DNA of 11,823 bases from positions 1 through 11,823 of the forward strand of contig JAFGIH010000689.1 of the NCBI GenBank assembly GCA_016929985.1, in the 5' to 3' direction. Positions within the stretch are counted from its first letter, which is position 1; the number at the start of each line of letters is the position of its first letter. A model generated the notes under the pieces. The model ran no database searches, was not told where the DNA came from, and saw only the letters and a program-made list of their open reading frames with translations. This document shows, one piece after another, positions 1 through 7,687 of the stretch. Origin of the DNA: Thermoleophilia bacterium. GTDB taxonomy: Bacteria > Actinomycetota > Thermoleophilia > RBG-16-64-13. A program made the translations under genes and the position numbers.

Positions 1-101
1 ATGGCGAACTCGACCGCGGTGTTGCCCAGGTCGTAGGCGTACCAAGCCTGCCGGGTGCGTCTGCCGGTGGTGCCGCCGTCTATCGCCGGGTCCGTGTACA
101 T
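1..101 (-). CDS. MFS transporter, UMF1 family, N-terminal fragment
   Basis: Reading the minus strand from the ATG at 101 gives 33 codons that run off the window edge. After about 16 polar residues comes RQAWYAYDLGNTAVEFA, which resembles the first-helix signature of UMF1/Atg22-like major facilitator transporters (typically W-x-x-YD-x-x-N-S/T-A). The full protein would be a 12-helix inner-membrane transporter of about 400-450 residues; substrates of this family are mostly unknown. An in-frame TAA at 108-110 (minus strand) lies just upstream, so 101 is the earliest ATG. No clear Shine-Dalgarno precedes it. It diverges from the gene at 118 with only 16 bp between the starts. The family call rests on this short motif alone. 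Confidence 0.6.
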   Translation of the reverse strand, partial: MYTDPAIDGGTTGRRTRQAWYAYDLGNTAVEFA

Positions 102-116
102 CGAAGCTTAGTGTAC
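94..116. promoter_or_regulatory. Very short divergent start region with GTGTAC direct repeat
   Basis: Only 16 bp separate the two divergent start codons (101 minus, 118 plus). GTGTAC occurs at 94-99 and 111-116, 17 bp apart, flanking an AAGCTT palindrome. TANNNT-like -10 candidates are TAGTGT (109-114, plus strand) and TACACT (minus strand, reading 115 to 110). Both genes lack a visible Shine-Dalgarno, so leaderless transcripts are possible. Alternatively, one start lies further downstream. The control function is inferred. Confidence 0.3.
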
Positions 117-117
117 T

Positions 118-807
118 ATGAGTGCTTCCGGACGCCAGGACGGCGATCTCTTCGAGGTGACGGTGGGCGATATCTACACGAGGAGCAGCGGGTCGACCGA
201 TCCGACGCAGCCTCTATTTCGCGAGACACAAGGCTTCAAGCAGTGGATCTTCATGGTCCCCATCATCGTCGTGGCTGCGATCGTGTGGTGGCAATTCGTC
301 CAGCAGGTGATTCTCAGTAAGCCGCAGGGTGAGGAGCCCATACCGGACTGGCTGGCCTGGGTGCTCACGATTCTCTTCGGGATAGGACTGCCGATACTCG
401 CGTCAAGGATGCGTTTAGTCACCGAGGTTCGCCCAGGGCGGGTGACTTTGAGGCTCGCGCCATTCCAGAGCAGGACCATAGTTGCCGAAGAGGTCCTGAA
501 GGCGGTGGTGCGGCAGTACTCCGCGCTCAAGGAGTACGGAGGCTGGGGGGTCAAGACCAACCGCTGGAACGGCCGGGCCTACGTCGCCCATGGCGACAAA
601 GGGGTCCAGCTGGTCCTGGCCACGAAGGAGTTGGTGCTCATCGGTTCTCAGCGTCCCGAAGAGCTGCTGTCTGCTCTCCAGCTGGCAGGCGCCGACCTAG
701 GGCGGTACGACGAGCTGCTTGCCGAGGCGGCCGCGGCGGTGGAGGATCACGAGGCCGAAGAGGCCGAAGAAGACGAGGCTGAGGATGACGAGGAGGCCTG
801 GCCGTGA
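118..807 (+). CDS. DUF6141-like membrane protein with acidic tail
   Basis: A 229-residue protein of unknown function. Two hydrophobic helices (about residues 44-63 and 78-97) are followed by a soluble domain with REYGGWG-like and ISxxxGVQL-like blocks: [12 protein letters not shown] at 139-150, GDKGVQLVL at 159-167 and [14 protein letters not shown] at 174-187. I associate this pattern with DUF6141 proteins, small membrane proteins with a PH-like region. The last 25 residues are almost all Asp, Glu and Ala (about 205-229), an odd tail that could be cytosolic and bind cations or a partner. No ribosome binding site precedes the ATG; in-frame GTG codons at 157 and 163 are alternatives, since homologues as I recall them start closer to LFRE. 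The stop overlaps the arcC start (GTGA, 804-807), so the two are probably co-translated. Confidence 0.65.
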   Translation: MSASGRQDGDLFEVTVGDIYTRSSGSTDPTQPLFRETQGFKQWIFMVPIIVVAAIVWWQFVQQVILSKPQGEEPIPDWLAWVLTILFGIGLPILASRMRLVTEVRPGRVTLRLAPFQSRTIVAEEVLKAVVRQYSALKEYGGWGVKTNRWNGRAYVAHGDKGVQLVLATKELVLIGSQRPEELLSALQLAGADLGRYDELLAEAAAAVEDHEAEEAEEDEAEDDEEAWP

Positions 808-1751
808 GGATCGTGGTCGCGCTGGGTGGCAACGCGCTCCTCAAGCGGGGTCAGCCGCTCACGGTGGGTAACCAGCGCAAGAACGTGAAGATCGCCGCCC
901 GCGCGCTTGCGCCGCTGGCGCGCGGGCACAGCCTGGTCATCACACACGGCAATGGCCCGCAGGTGGGCCTGCTTGCTCTCGAAGCGGCCGCGTATACGGG
1001 CGTTGAGCCCTACACCCTCGATGTCTTGGGCGCCGAGTCGGAAGGCATGATCGGTTACATGATCGAGCAGGAACTGGGTAACATGCTGCCCGAGGACGTC
1101 CCGTTTGCCACTATCCTGACTCAAGTGGAGGTCGACCCTGCGGACCCGGCGTTTGAACGTCCTTCCAAGCCCATAGGTCCGCAGTATCCTCGGGAAGAGG
1201 CCGAGCGGCTTGCCCGTGAACACGGCTGGAGCATCGGGTTGGACAACGGCCTGTACCGCAGGCTGGTGCCATCGCCTCGGCCGAAGCGGATCTTTGAGAT
1301 ACGGGTGGTGGAGTGGTTGGTGGAGCGGGGCGTCATCGTCATCTGCACGGGTGGGGGCGGCATTCCGACCGTCCTCACGCCCGACGGCGCGCTGGTAGGA
1401 GTGGAGGCTGTGATAGACAAAGACCATGCCGGGTCGCTCCTGGCCAGATCGTTGAGGGCCGAGATGTACCTGATGCTCACAGATGCAGAGGCAGTGTGGG
1501 ACAACTGGGGTGAGCCCGATTCGCGGGCTATCCGCCGGGCGGCTCCGGATGCCTTGGAGGATATGGAGTTCGCCGCCGGATCGATGGGACCCAAAGTGGC
1601 GGCCGCCTGTGAATTCGCGCGGGCGACAGGTGGCAGAGCGGGCATCGGAGCATTGAAGGATGCTGTGGCTATCATGGAAGGACGCGCGGGCACTCTGATC
1701 TCGACCGAGTTCGACGGCCTCGAATACCGGCCGTCGTTGTTCGACCGATGA
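804..1751 (+). CDS. arcC: Carbamate kinase
   Basis: A 315-residue cytosolic amino-acid-kinase-fold enzyme that catalyses ATP + carbamate = ADP + carbamoyl phosphate, usually run toward ATP in arginine, agmatine or allantoin breakdown. The family motifs are all visible: nucleotide/phosphate loop ALGGNAL (6-12), HGNGPQVG (48-55), PSKPIGP (120-126), CTGGGGIP (181-188), VEAVIDKD (200-207) and GSMGPK (259-264). The length matches the usual 310-315. The GTG start at 804 overlaps the previous stop by 4 bp, and the stop overlaps the M48 start (ATGA, 1748-1751), so all three genes look translationally coupled. No arginine deiminase or ornithine carbamoyltransferase lies beside it, which leaves its pathway open. 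A second carbamoyl-phosphate enzyme, carB, lies 9 kb downstream. Confidence 0.95.
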   Translation: MRIVVALGGNALLKRGQPLTVGNQRKNVKIAARALAPLARGHSLVITHGNGPQVGLLALEAAAYTGVEPYTLDVLGAESEGMIGYMIEQELGNMLPEDVPFATILTQVEVDPADPAFERPSKPIGPQYPREEAERLAREHGWSIGLDNGLYRRLVPSPRPKRIFEIRVVEWLVERGVIVICTGGGGIPTVLTPDGALVGVEAVIDKDHAGSLLARSLRAEMYLMLTDAEAVWDNWGEPDSRAIRRAAPDALEDMEFAAGSMGPKVAAACEFARATGGRAGIGALKDAVAIMEGRAGTLISTEFDGLEYRPSLFDR

Positions 1752-3028
1752 ACGCCTATGCCATAGCCGCGCTGGTGGGCGTGCTCTTTGTCGAGGCCGT
1801 GGAGCTGGGCGGGATCCTGCTCAACCTGCGCGCGCTCGACCCCAAGGTGCCGGCGGAGTTCGCCGACCTCTATGACGCCGAGACCTATCGGCGTTCGCAA
1901 GAGTACACCCGGGCTCGCACCCGTCTGGGCATAGTCTCATCTCTCTTCGATCTGGCCGTGCTCCTGGCTTTCTGGTTCGCCGGGGGGTTCGGCCGGCTCG
2001 ACGGCGTGGTGAGGGATTGGGGTCTGGGGCCTATCTGGGGCGGACTTGTCTTCTTGGTGATCTTGTTCGCCGCCCTTTGGGTGCTTGGGCTTCCTTTCAA
2101 GATCTGGGCGGTCTTCGTCACCGAAGAGAGGTTCGGCTTCAACCGCACTTCACCCGGCACTTTCGCGCTCGACTCCCTCAAGGGGATCGCACTGAGCGCA
2201 GTCTTGGAGATCCCGCTGGCGATCGCGTTTCTCGCCTTGTTCGAGTATGGGGGCCGCGCGGCTTGGGTCTACGCGTGGTTGGCTGTAGCCGCGTTCACTC
2301 TGCTCATCCAGTTCCTGGCTCCCAAAGTCATCATGCCGCTGTTCAACAAGTTCACGCCTCTGGAGGATGGCGAACTCAAGGACGCCGTCTTTGCATATGC
2401 AGAGCGGGTCGACTTCCCGCTGAAGGAGTTGTTCACCATGGACGCCTCACGGCGTTCGAGCAAGGGCAACGCCTTCTTCACCGGCTTCGGCAAGAATAGA
2501 CGCATCGCCCTGTTCGACACGCTCATCCAACGGCATAACACCGACGAGTTGGTGACCATCCTGGCCCATGAGGTGGGCCACTACAAGAAGCGTCATGTGC
2601 TCGTCGGCACGGTGCTCTCCATGGTGGAGATGGGCGTGTTTCTGGGGCTCTTCGCTCTGCTGGTCGATCAGGCCGGCCTGTTTGAAGCCTTCCGTGTAGA
2701 CGAGCCCTCTGTGTATGCGGGTGTCATCTTCGTTCCGATATTGCTTCGGCCCCTCCAGTTGGTGCTCTCGGTCGCGTCGGCGGCTCTGTCCCGGCATCAC
2801 GAGCGGGTGGCGGACTCTTTCGCCATGACTACCACAGGTCGTGGCGATCTGCTGGCGGCGGGTCTGAGACGTCTCTCCAAGGACAACCTCTCGAATCTCA
2901 CGCCTCACCCGTTCTATGTGTTCCTCGAATACTCGCACCCGCCTCTGCTGCAGAGGGTGAGGGCGCTCGAGGTGGGTCACGCGGGTCCGGATGAGCCGGC
3001 AAGCGCGCGAACGAATGTGCCGCGGTAG
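1748..3028 (+). CDS. M48 (Ste24-type) integral membrane zinc metalloprotease
   Basis: A 426-residue protein of the CAAX prenyl protease 1/Ste24 family. It has several hydrophobic helices before the catalytic motif, HEVGH at 274-278 (in [13 protein letters not shown]). Two His and the downstream Glu bind zinc; the third ligand is probably E352 in [10 protein letters not shown], with the conserved Asp at 356, spaced as in Ste24. Two more hydrophobic stretches lie between these motifs. The conserved N-terminal topology and the [13 protein letters not shown] block (about 234-246) support the Ste24 branch rather than HtpX, which is shorter (about 290 residues). Bacteria generally lack CAAX prenylation, so the likely role is turnover of membrane proteins or peptides; this is inference. 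It starts on the ATGA overlap with arcC. Confidence 0.9.
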   Translation: MNAYAIAALVGVLFVEAVELGGILLNLRALDPKVPAEFADLYDAETYRRSQEYTRARTRLGIVSSLFDLAVLLAFWFAGGFGRLDGVVRDWGLGPIWGGLVFLVILFAALWVLGLPFKIWAVFVTEERFGFNRTSPGTFALDSLKGIALSAVLEIPLAIAFLALFEYGGRAAWVYAWLAVAAFTLLIQFLAPKVIMPLFNKFTPLEDGELKDAVFAYAERVDFPLKELFTMDASRRSSKGNAFFTGFGKNRRIALFDTLIQRHNTDELVTILAHEVGHYKKRHVLVGTVLSMVEMGVFLGLFALLVDQAGLFEAFRVDEPSVYAGVIFVPILLRPLQLVLSVASAALSRHHERVADSFAMTTTGRGDLLAAGLRRLSKDNLSNLTPHPFYVFLEYSHPPLLQRVRALEVGHAGPDEPASARTNVPR

Positions 3029-3041
3029 GCCTTGAACAGGT

Positions 3042-3069
3042 TAGAATCTCCTCCCACACGCGAAAGGAG
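3042..3069 (+). promoter_or_regulatory. -10 element and ribosome binding site of the 3076 gene
   Basis: TAGAAT at 3042-3047 fits a sigma-70-type -10 box (TANNNT); no convincing -35 is seen. AAAGGAG at 3063-3069 lies 6 nt before the ATG at 3076 and fixes that start. A similar TAGAAT lies upstream of the 9258 gene. Confidence 0.45.
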
Positions 3070-3075
3070 CCGACC

Positions 3076-3987
3076 ATGAAGATCGCACTCATAGGCCAGG
3101 CGGCCTTCGGCGAGAAGGTGCTGGAAGCACTGTTTCACGCTGGTGAGGAGATAGCGGTCGTATACATGCCGCCCGACTCCGCGGCAGGCAAGGCCAACAG
3201 TTTCAAGGAGCTGGCTGAGAGCAAGGGCATCCCCGTGCGTCAGCCGGGCAGGATGCGTGACCCCGAGGTCTTCGAGGACTACAAGACTTTCGGGGCCGAT
3301 CTCAACGTCATGGCCTTCGTCACCGATATCGTGCCTCTCACTATCCTGAACCACCCTCCGTTGGCCACCATCCAATACCACCCGTCGCTGCTCCCGCGGC
3401 ATCGGGGGGCGAGCGCCATCAACTGGGCCATCATCAATGGCGAGACCAAGACCGGACTCTCCATCTTCTGGCCGGACGAGGGTTTGGATACCGGTCCGAT
3501 ACTCATGCAGCGCGAGGTGGAGATAGAGCCCGACGACACCCTGGGAACCGTCTACTTCGACAAACTCTTCCCGGTGGGTGTCGCGGCCATGGTCGAGTCG
3601 GTGGACTTGATCAAAGAAGGCAAGGCGCCCAAGATCGCTCAAGATCTCACTCAGGGCGAGTACGAACCGATCTGCAACAACATGAAGATCGACTGGATGT
3701 ACCCGGTCGGCGTCGTCTACAACGTCATCCGCGGCTGCAACCCATCGCCCGGTGCGGTCACTCGGTATGGCGACCAGGAACTTAAGATCTTGGATTGCCA
3801 GAGACTCCCTGCCAGTGGGACTGAGATTCCCGGGACCGTCACCGAGATCACAGAGCAGGGTTTTCAAGTGGCCTCCAGCGGTGGGAGTATCTTCGTCCGG
3901 CGCGTCCAGCCGGTAGGTAAGCCCAAGCTGAGCGCGGGGGACTTCGCGGCGTTCTTCAACCTCAAGGTCGGCGACCGGCTGGGCTGA
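3076..3987 (+). CDS. Formyltransferase-family protein resembling the hydrolase domain of 10-formyl-THF dehydrogenase
   Basis: A 303-residue stand-alone protein. The N-terminal formyltransferase fold carries YHPSLLPRHRGASAINWAI (101-119) and the LDTGPIL loop (137-143); H102 and D138 are 36 residues apart, as are the catalytic His106 and Asp142 of the N-terminal domain of animal ALDH1L1. The N-terminus (KIALIGQAAFG) and the FPVG...SVDLIKEGKAP region also follow that domain more closely than methionyl-tRNA formyltransferase, which has a conserved Asn two positions before the catalytic His; here that position is Gln100. The C-terminal third (about 210-303) has the Fmt-C-like beta-barrel pattern. 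Likely activity: a one-carbon hydrolase or transferase using 10-formyltetrahydrofolate. Automated annotation would probably call it Fmt, but it may not act on Met-tRNA. The gene stands alone between its own promoter and a terminator candidate. Confidence 0.75.
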   Translation: MKIALIGQAAFGEKVLEALFHAGEEIAVVYMPPDSAAGKANSFKELAESKGIPVRQPGRMRDPEVFEDYKTFGADLNVMAFVTDIVPLTILNHPPLATIQYHPSLLPRHRGASAINWAIINGETKTGLSIFWPDEGLDTGPILMQREVEIEPDDTLGTVYFDKLFPVGVAAMVESVDLIKEGKAPKIAQDLTQGEYEPICNNMKIDWMYPVGVVYNVIRGCNPSPGAVTRYGDQELKILDCQRLPASGTEIPGTVTEITEQGFQVASSGGSIFVRRVQPVGKPKLSAGDFAAFFNLKVGDRLG

Positions 3988-4005
3988 GCGCCTCGGCCGG
4001 TTCTT
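3974..4005 (+). terminator. Possible intrinsic terminator after the formyltransferase-like gene
   Basis: ACCGGC (3974-3979) pairs with GCCGGT (3996-4001), and a nested stem GGCTGAG (3982-3988) can pair with CTCGGCC (3992-3998, one G-U) around a 3-nt loop. A short TTCTT (4001-4005) follows, a poor U-tract. The hairpin overlaps the stop codon. Weak support. Confidence 0.35.
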
Positions 4006-4072
4006 GGGGTGTAGTCGCGGTGAGAGGTGCGCCGGGGATCATGCGATGCGTTGCGTCACGGGCTAACTATTT

Positions 4073-4101
4073 TTGTTTCAGTGTCAGACTCGGGGTACAC
4101 T
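4073..4101 (+). promoter_or_regulatory. rpiB promoter with dyad in the spacer
   Basis: TTGTTT (4073-4078) and TACACT (4096-4101) are separated by exactly 17 bp, a good sigma-70-type promoter. An inverted repeat, CAGTGT (4079-4084) and ACACTG (4097-4102), spans the spacer and the -10 box, so a repressor could bind there. The start at about 4108 would give a leader of about 75 nt with a small AAGGC/GCCTT hairpin (4152-4168) and AGGGAGG (4172-4178) 4 nt before the ATG. No known riboswitch is recognised in the leader. Confidence 0.55.
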
Positions 4102-4182
4102 GCAGGTGCTTTGTTGAGACTGCTGGGGGAAACGGACGGGACTTCACAGCCAAGGCGGTAGAAGCCTTCGCAGGGAGGCGAG

Positions 4183-4668
4183 ATGAAGAAGATCGCGATT
4201 GCGTCAGATCATGCAGGGTATCAACTCAAGGAGGTGTTGAAGGCCCACCTCGAATCGAGCGGGTACGCGGTGAGCGACTATGGGACCGACAGCGAGGAGG
4301 CGGTGGACTACCCGGACTACATCCGGCCGGCCGCCAAGAGCGTCGTGGAGGGTAGAAATGACCTCTGCATCGTCCTGGGCGGCAGCGGCAACGGTGAAGC
4401 CATAGTCGCGAACAAGGTGAAGGGGATGAGGTGCGCGGTCTGCTGGAGCGTGGAGAGCGCACGGCTGGCCAAGGAGCACAACGATGCCAATGCGATCTCT
4501 ATCGGCGCCCGCCTCGTACGCCAGAGTCTTGCGAAAGAGATCGTCGATACCTGGCTGAACGCTGAGTTCGAGGGGGGGCGCCACGTCCGCAGGATAGAGA
4601 AGATCGAGCGCACGCGTCGCGACTGCCGACCGGACGGGAGTCTGGGAGTGTCCGGCTTGGGGAGCTGA
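4183..4668 (+). CDS. rpiB: Ribose-5-phosphate isomerase B
   Basis: A 161-residue cytosolic enzyme that interconverts ribose 5-phosphate and ribulose 5-phosphate in the pentose phosphate pathway. The LacAB/RpiB signature is complete: IASDHAGYQLK (6-16), VDYPDY (41-46), VLGGSGNGEAIVANKVKG (64-81) and HNDANAISIGAR (99-110). E72 in SGNGE takes the place of the E. coli-type catalytic Cys, as in Mycobacterium tuberculosis RpiB where a Glu is the proposed base, so this is the actinobacterial-type enzyme. H10 and H99 are in the usual phosphate/ring-opening positions. The length is normal, with a basic C-terminal tail after FEGGRH. It has its own promoter and a strong ribosome binding site; the next gene is a separate cassette. 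Confidence 0.93.
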   Translation: MKKIAIASDHAGYQLKEVLKAHLESSGYAVSDYGTDSEEAVDYPDYIRPAAKSVVEGRNDLCIVLGGSGNGEAIVANKVKGMRCAVCWSVESARLAKEHNDANAISIGARLVRQSLAKEIVDTWLNAEFEGGRHVRRIEKIERTRRDCRPDGSLGVSGLGS

Positions 4669-4673
4669 GTCGC

Positions 4674-4712
4674 GGGCCTGAGGGCCCTGTTCGAAAACAC
4701 ACGCTGGAACAG
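4674..4712 (+). other. Dyads between rpiB and the TetR cassette
   Basis: GGGCC-TGAG-GGCCC (4674-4687) is a 5-bp GC stem without a U-tract, at best a weak terminator for rpiB. CTGTTC (4687-4692) and GAACAG (4707-4712) form a second inverted repeat with a 14-nt spacer. Either could be an operator. Chance occurrence is possible for such short arms. Confidence 0.3.
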
Positions 4713-4729
4713 TCCTGGTTTCCGTACCC

Positions 4730-4774
4730 TTGATTTGTGAACCATGCATAGACATATTATGAACCATGGTTCAT
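4730..4774 (+). promoter_or_regulatory. TetR cassette promoter and self-overlapping operator
   Basis: TTGATT (4730-4735) and TATTAT (4755-4760; 19-bp spacer, or CATATT at 4753 with 17 bp) form the promoter. The -10 ends 5 nt before the ATG at 4766 and there is no Shine-Dalgarno, so the transcript is probably leaderless. ATGAACCATGGTTCAT (4759-4774) is a perfect 16-bp palindrome covering the end of the -10, the start site and the first codons. TGAACCATG is repeated upstream at 4738-4746, exactly 22 bp (two helical turns) away, between -35 and -10. This fits autorepression by the TetR protein encoded just below. Confidence 0.75.
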
Positions 4775-5506
4775 GTACTGGACAGGGAAGAGTCCGCTCT
4801 CCTCCTCACGCAGATCGTCGCGCTCGAACACGAGGGCTTGGTCACACGCACGTTCCGTCGGCTCGATTCCGACCGGCAGCTCGCGGTCATCGAGGCCATC
4901 CTCAAGGAAGCGGCACAGGGAGGTCCGGCCTCTGTGACCATGAAGGGAGTCGCGGCTCGGGCCGAGGTGGCTGTTGGCTCCCTCTATCAGTACTTCCCCG
5001 ACCGAGAGGGCATGCTGTTGTTCGCGGCCGACGTATCGAGCCGGTACCTCGTCGCCTGTTTCGACTATGTCCGGCCGATGCTGGCCGACATGCCTCTCCG
5101 CGAGGCCCTTGGGTCGTATCTGGGCGAGGGGATCTCATGGAGCCGGATGTACGCCGGGTTTCTCTCCTTCTTCGCGCGCGCCGCCTACCAACGGGATGCG
5201 GACACGGACGAAATGGTGGTGAGGCCGCTCGCCGCGGCCATGCGCGAGACGGTGGGTTCCATCCTCGTTGCGGCGCGCTCACGCGGCGAACTCCGCGACG
5301 ATGTCGATATCGAGTGGGCGACGCGACTCATCCACGGAATCACCATCGTGGTCGGCGATGCTCAGCTCATGCCGTATCTCAACGACTACTTCCAGGTCGT
5401 GCCGGAGGGGGGCTCGGGTGAGACGGCCGTGACCGCCGCGATCGACTTCATCATCGCGGCGGTGGGGAGGGAACGTGGCGACCATCGTTCCTCAGTCGCC
5501 TCCTGA
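4766..5506 (+). CDS. TetR/AcrR-family transcriptional regulator
   Basis: A 246-residue dimeric DNA-binding repressor by family. The helix-turn-helix region is at about 57-78, VTMKGVAARAEVAVGSLYQYF, with the classic GSLYQYFPDREGM ending, preceded by helix 1 (about 36-50). The C-terminal 150 residues are a helical ligand/dimer domain whose ligand cannot be predicted. About 30 residues precede helix 1, longer than in many relatives, but the operator and promoter geometry support the start at 4766. It heads a coupled cassette: the ATPase gene starts 32 bp inside its 3' end. The likely job is to repress itself and the exporter until a toxic compound binds. Confidence 0.92.
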   Translation: MVHVLDREESALLLTQIVALEHEGLVTRTFRRLDSDRQLAVIEAILKEAAQGGPASVTMKGVAARAEVAVGSLYQYFPDREGMLLFAADVSSRYLVACFDYVRPMLADMPLREALGSYLGEGISWSRMYAGFLSFFARAAYQRDADTDEMVVRPLAAAMRETVGSILVAARSRGELRDDVDIEWATRLIHGITIVVGDAQLMPYLNDYFQVVPEGGSGETAVTAAIDFIIAAVGRERGDHRSSVAS

Positions 5507-6491
5507 CTTGATCGCGGCTGGGCCGTACGGCAACGGCGCGTCGTCGGCGCCCGGGCCTCGCGTCATTCTCAGGGCCGAGAAGATGAGCAAGCGTTTCGGG
5601 GATGTCGTCGCGGTCGACCGGCTCTCGCTCGACGTGCGCGAGGGCGAAGTGCTCGGCTTGCTGGGGCCCAACGGCGCCGGTAAGACTACCTGCATCAGGA
5701 TGCTGTGCGGCCTGCTGAAGCCCGACTCGGGAAGCGTCGTCATCGACGGCGAGCCGATGACAGGCGGGGGGCCGGGACTGCGCTGCCGGGTGGGCATGTG
5801 CCCGCAGGAGATCATGATCTGGGAGAAGCTCACCTGCCTGGAGCAGCTCGAGTTCCTGGGCGAGATGTACGGGCTGACGGCGGCGAAAGCGCGGGAGCAG
5901 GGCAGGAAGCTACTCCGTGACATGGGCTTGCAGGAGAAGTCCCACGCGCGCGGGGCCACCCTCTCCGGAGGCATGAAACGGCGTCTCAACCTCGCGCTGG
6001 CTCTCATCCATGATCCCGCCATCGTAGTGCTCGACGAACCGGAGGCCGGCCTCGACCCGCAGAGTCGGGTCATGGTGCGCGAGTACGTGCGTTCTCTCGC
6101 CCGGCGCAAAACCGTCATCGTCACCACTCACAACATGGACGAGGCCGACCGGGTCGCCGACCGAGTGGCCATCGTCGATCACGGCGCTCTGCTCGTGATC
6201 GATACGCCGGCGGCGCTGAAGAGCCGTGTCGGCGAAGGCGACGTGCTGGAGGTCGAGATCGCCTGCGCACCCGAACGGGCCCGGGTGGCGCTGGCGTTTC
6301 TGGAGGGAGAGGCTGCCGTGGAATGCGTGGACCACGAGGTCGTGGTCCGGGCACTGGACGCCGTCAATCTGCTGCCGGGTGTGGCCCGGGCGCTGACCGA
6401 CGCAGGGTGCGGCCCGGGCACCGTCCGCATCCGTCAGAATTCGCTGGAGGATGTCTTCATCAGCCTCACCGGGCGGAGACTCCCATCATGA
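5475..6491 (+). CDS. ABC transporter ATP-binding protein, DrrA-like
   Basis: A 338-residue ATPase subunit of an ABC-2 exporter. Motifs in order: Walker A GPNGAGKT (64-71), Q-loop CPQE (Q111), signature LSGGMKRR (163-170), Walker B IVVLDEPEAGLDP (183-195, catalytic E188) and H-loop TTHNMDEAD (H219). The C-terminal 100 residues resemble the DrrA-type regulatory extension. About 30 residues of Ala/Gly/Pro-rich sequence precede the domain. The GTG start at 5475 has GGAGGGAA directly upstream and lies within the end of the TetR gene. An in-frame start further in is possible given the loose N-terminus. The stop overlaps the permease start (ATGA, 6488-6491). Likely substrates are drugs, antibiotics or lipids; the sequence does not say which. 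Confidence 0.93.
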   Translation: MATIVPQSPPDLIAAGPYGNGASSAPGPRVILRAEKMSKRFGDVVAVDRLSLDVREGEVLGLLGPNGAGKTTCIRMLCGLLKPDSGSVVIDGEPMTGGGPGLRCRVGMCPQEIMIWEKLTCLEQLEFLGEMYGLTAAKAREQGRKLLRDMGLQEKSHARGATLSGGMKRRLNLALALIHDPAIVVLDEPEAGLDPQSRVMVREYVRSLARRKTVIVTTHNMDEADRVADRVAIVDHGALLVIDTPAALKSRVGEGDVLEVEIACAPERARVALAFLEGEAAVECVDHEVVVRALDAVNLLPGVARALTDAGCGPGTVRIRQNSLEDVFISLTGRRLPS

Positions 6492-7669
6492 GGCTCCGGC
6501 ACGTCTTTGTGAAAAGCCTGCGCGAGATGAGGCGAGACCTCCTGGTGCTTGCACTGACCCTGGTGTTCGCTCCTGTCTTCGTAGTCATCTACTGGCTGTC
6601 TTTCGGCCAGGCGGCGACCGTCTACGACATCGTCGTGGTCAACCAGGATATGCCCGTTGTGACTGGCGACGAGGAGGAGCTGCGCGGCGGGGATGACCTC
6701 GTCACGGCGCTCGGCCTGGTCGAAGGCGCCGGAGGAGGGACTCTGGTCACCGCAACGATGGTCGACGACGTCGCGGCGGCGGAGCGCGCGGTTGTGGACC
6801 GGGAAGCTGTCGCCGCGCTGGTCATTCCTGGCGACTTCTCCAGCTGTCTCGCCGCCGTGGCCGACGGGGCATCCTCGACCGGCGGAGAGAGCGCGGCACA
6901 GGTAGTGATGAGCGGTGATCTCACCAACTACGCGTACTCGGTCGCCGCCGTCGTGGCTGCCGCGGTGGTCGACCAGTACGTCCGCGAGGTCACCGGACAG
7001 GACGCTCCCGTGCAGATGGTGGAGCGTGCCCTCGAGGGTTCGGCAAAGCGCACCGATTTTGAGACATCAGTACCGGGTATCCTGGTCTTCGCGGTGGTCA
7101 TGCTCGTCTTTCTGGCCGCGATGACGATAGCCCGGGAGGTCGAGGCGGGCACGATGCGACGCCTCCAGATGACGCGGATGACCACATTCGAGCTACTGGG
7201 CGGCATGAGCGCTGCTCTCGTTCTCGTCGGCGCTGTTTCGGTGATGCTGACGTTCGGTGTCGCCCTGGCGCTGGGCTTCGACAGTCGGGGGCCCATCTGG
7301 GTCGCGATACTGGTGGGTGCGATAACCGCGATCGCTGTTATCGGGTGCGGGCTGATTACGGCTGCGTTCTCGAAGACCGTCGCTCAGGCGTTCGTGATCG
7401 CCAACTTCCCGCTCGGTCTGCTCATGTTCTTCTCGGGATGCATGTTTCCGATCCCGAAGACTGAGTTGTTCGAGATCGCCGGCCACGGGGTCGGTGCTTT
7501 CGATCTCCTCGCGCCTACCCACGCGGTGATAGCACTGAACAAGGTGCTCACGCTGGGCGCGGGGCTCGGCGGGGTCTTGTGGGAACTCGTTTGGCTCGTG
7601 GTGCTCTCGGCGGTCTATTTCGTCGCGGGAGTGGGACTCTTCAAAAGGCTGCGGATGAGGCCGGCGTGA
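6488..7669 (+). CDS. ABC-2 type exporter permease
   Basis: A 393-residue permease of the ABC2_membrane_3 type, partner of the ATPase upstream. I use the ATG at 6488, which overlaps the ATPase stop, rather than an upstream in-frame ATG inside the ATPase gene. One N-terminal helix (about 18-40) is followed by an extracytoplasmic domain of about 155 residues (VVNQDMPVV, then ALVIPGDFS), and then five or six helices from about residue 198 to 388. AREVEAGTMRRLQMTRMTTFELL, after the second helix, is the usual cytoplasmic coupling loop (EYERGTLERL-like in relatives). The N- and C-terminal ends are basic, as expected for cytoplasmic ends. With TetR and the ATPase it forms a complete regulated efflux unit. 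Confidence 0.9.
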   Translation: MRLRHVFVKSLREMRRDLLVLALTLVFAPVFVVIYWLSFGQAATVYDIVVVNQDMPVVTGDEEELRGGDDLVTALGLVEGAGGGTLVTATMVDDVAAAERAVVDREAVAALVIPGDFSSCLAAVADGASSTGGESAAQVVMSGDLTNYAYSVAAVVAAAVVDQYVREVTGQDAPVQMVERALEGSAKRTDFETSVPGILVFAVVMLVFLAAMTIAREVEAGTMRRLQMTRMTTFELLGGMSAALVLVGAVSVMLTFGVALALGFDSRGPIWVAILVGAITAIAVIGCGLITAAFSKTVAQAFVIANFPLGLLMFFSGCMFPIPKTELFEIAGHGVGAFDLLAPTHAVIALNKVLTLGAGLGGVLWELVWLVVLSAVYFVAGVGLFKRLRMRPA

Positions 7670-7687
7670 CGTGCCGGAGCGGCGGCC

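Noticed and set aside
2977..3867. 296-codon open frame on the minus strand opposite the formyltransferase-like gene
   Set aside because: It reads as a compositional shadow without family motifs; the + strand protein has clear catalytic motifs.
4102..4182. Riboswitch in the rpiB leader
   Set aside because: I compared the leader with ZTP, glycine and tetrahydrofolate aptamer cores from memory and saw no match; only a small hairpin is present.
6323..6487. Longer N-terminus for the ABC permease from the ATG at 6323
   Set aside because: The extension lies wholly inside the ATPase gene and is Arg/Gly/Pro-rich; the ATG at 6488 gives the usual permease start and an ATGA overlap.
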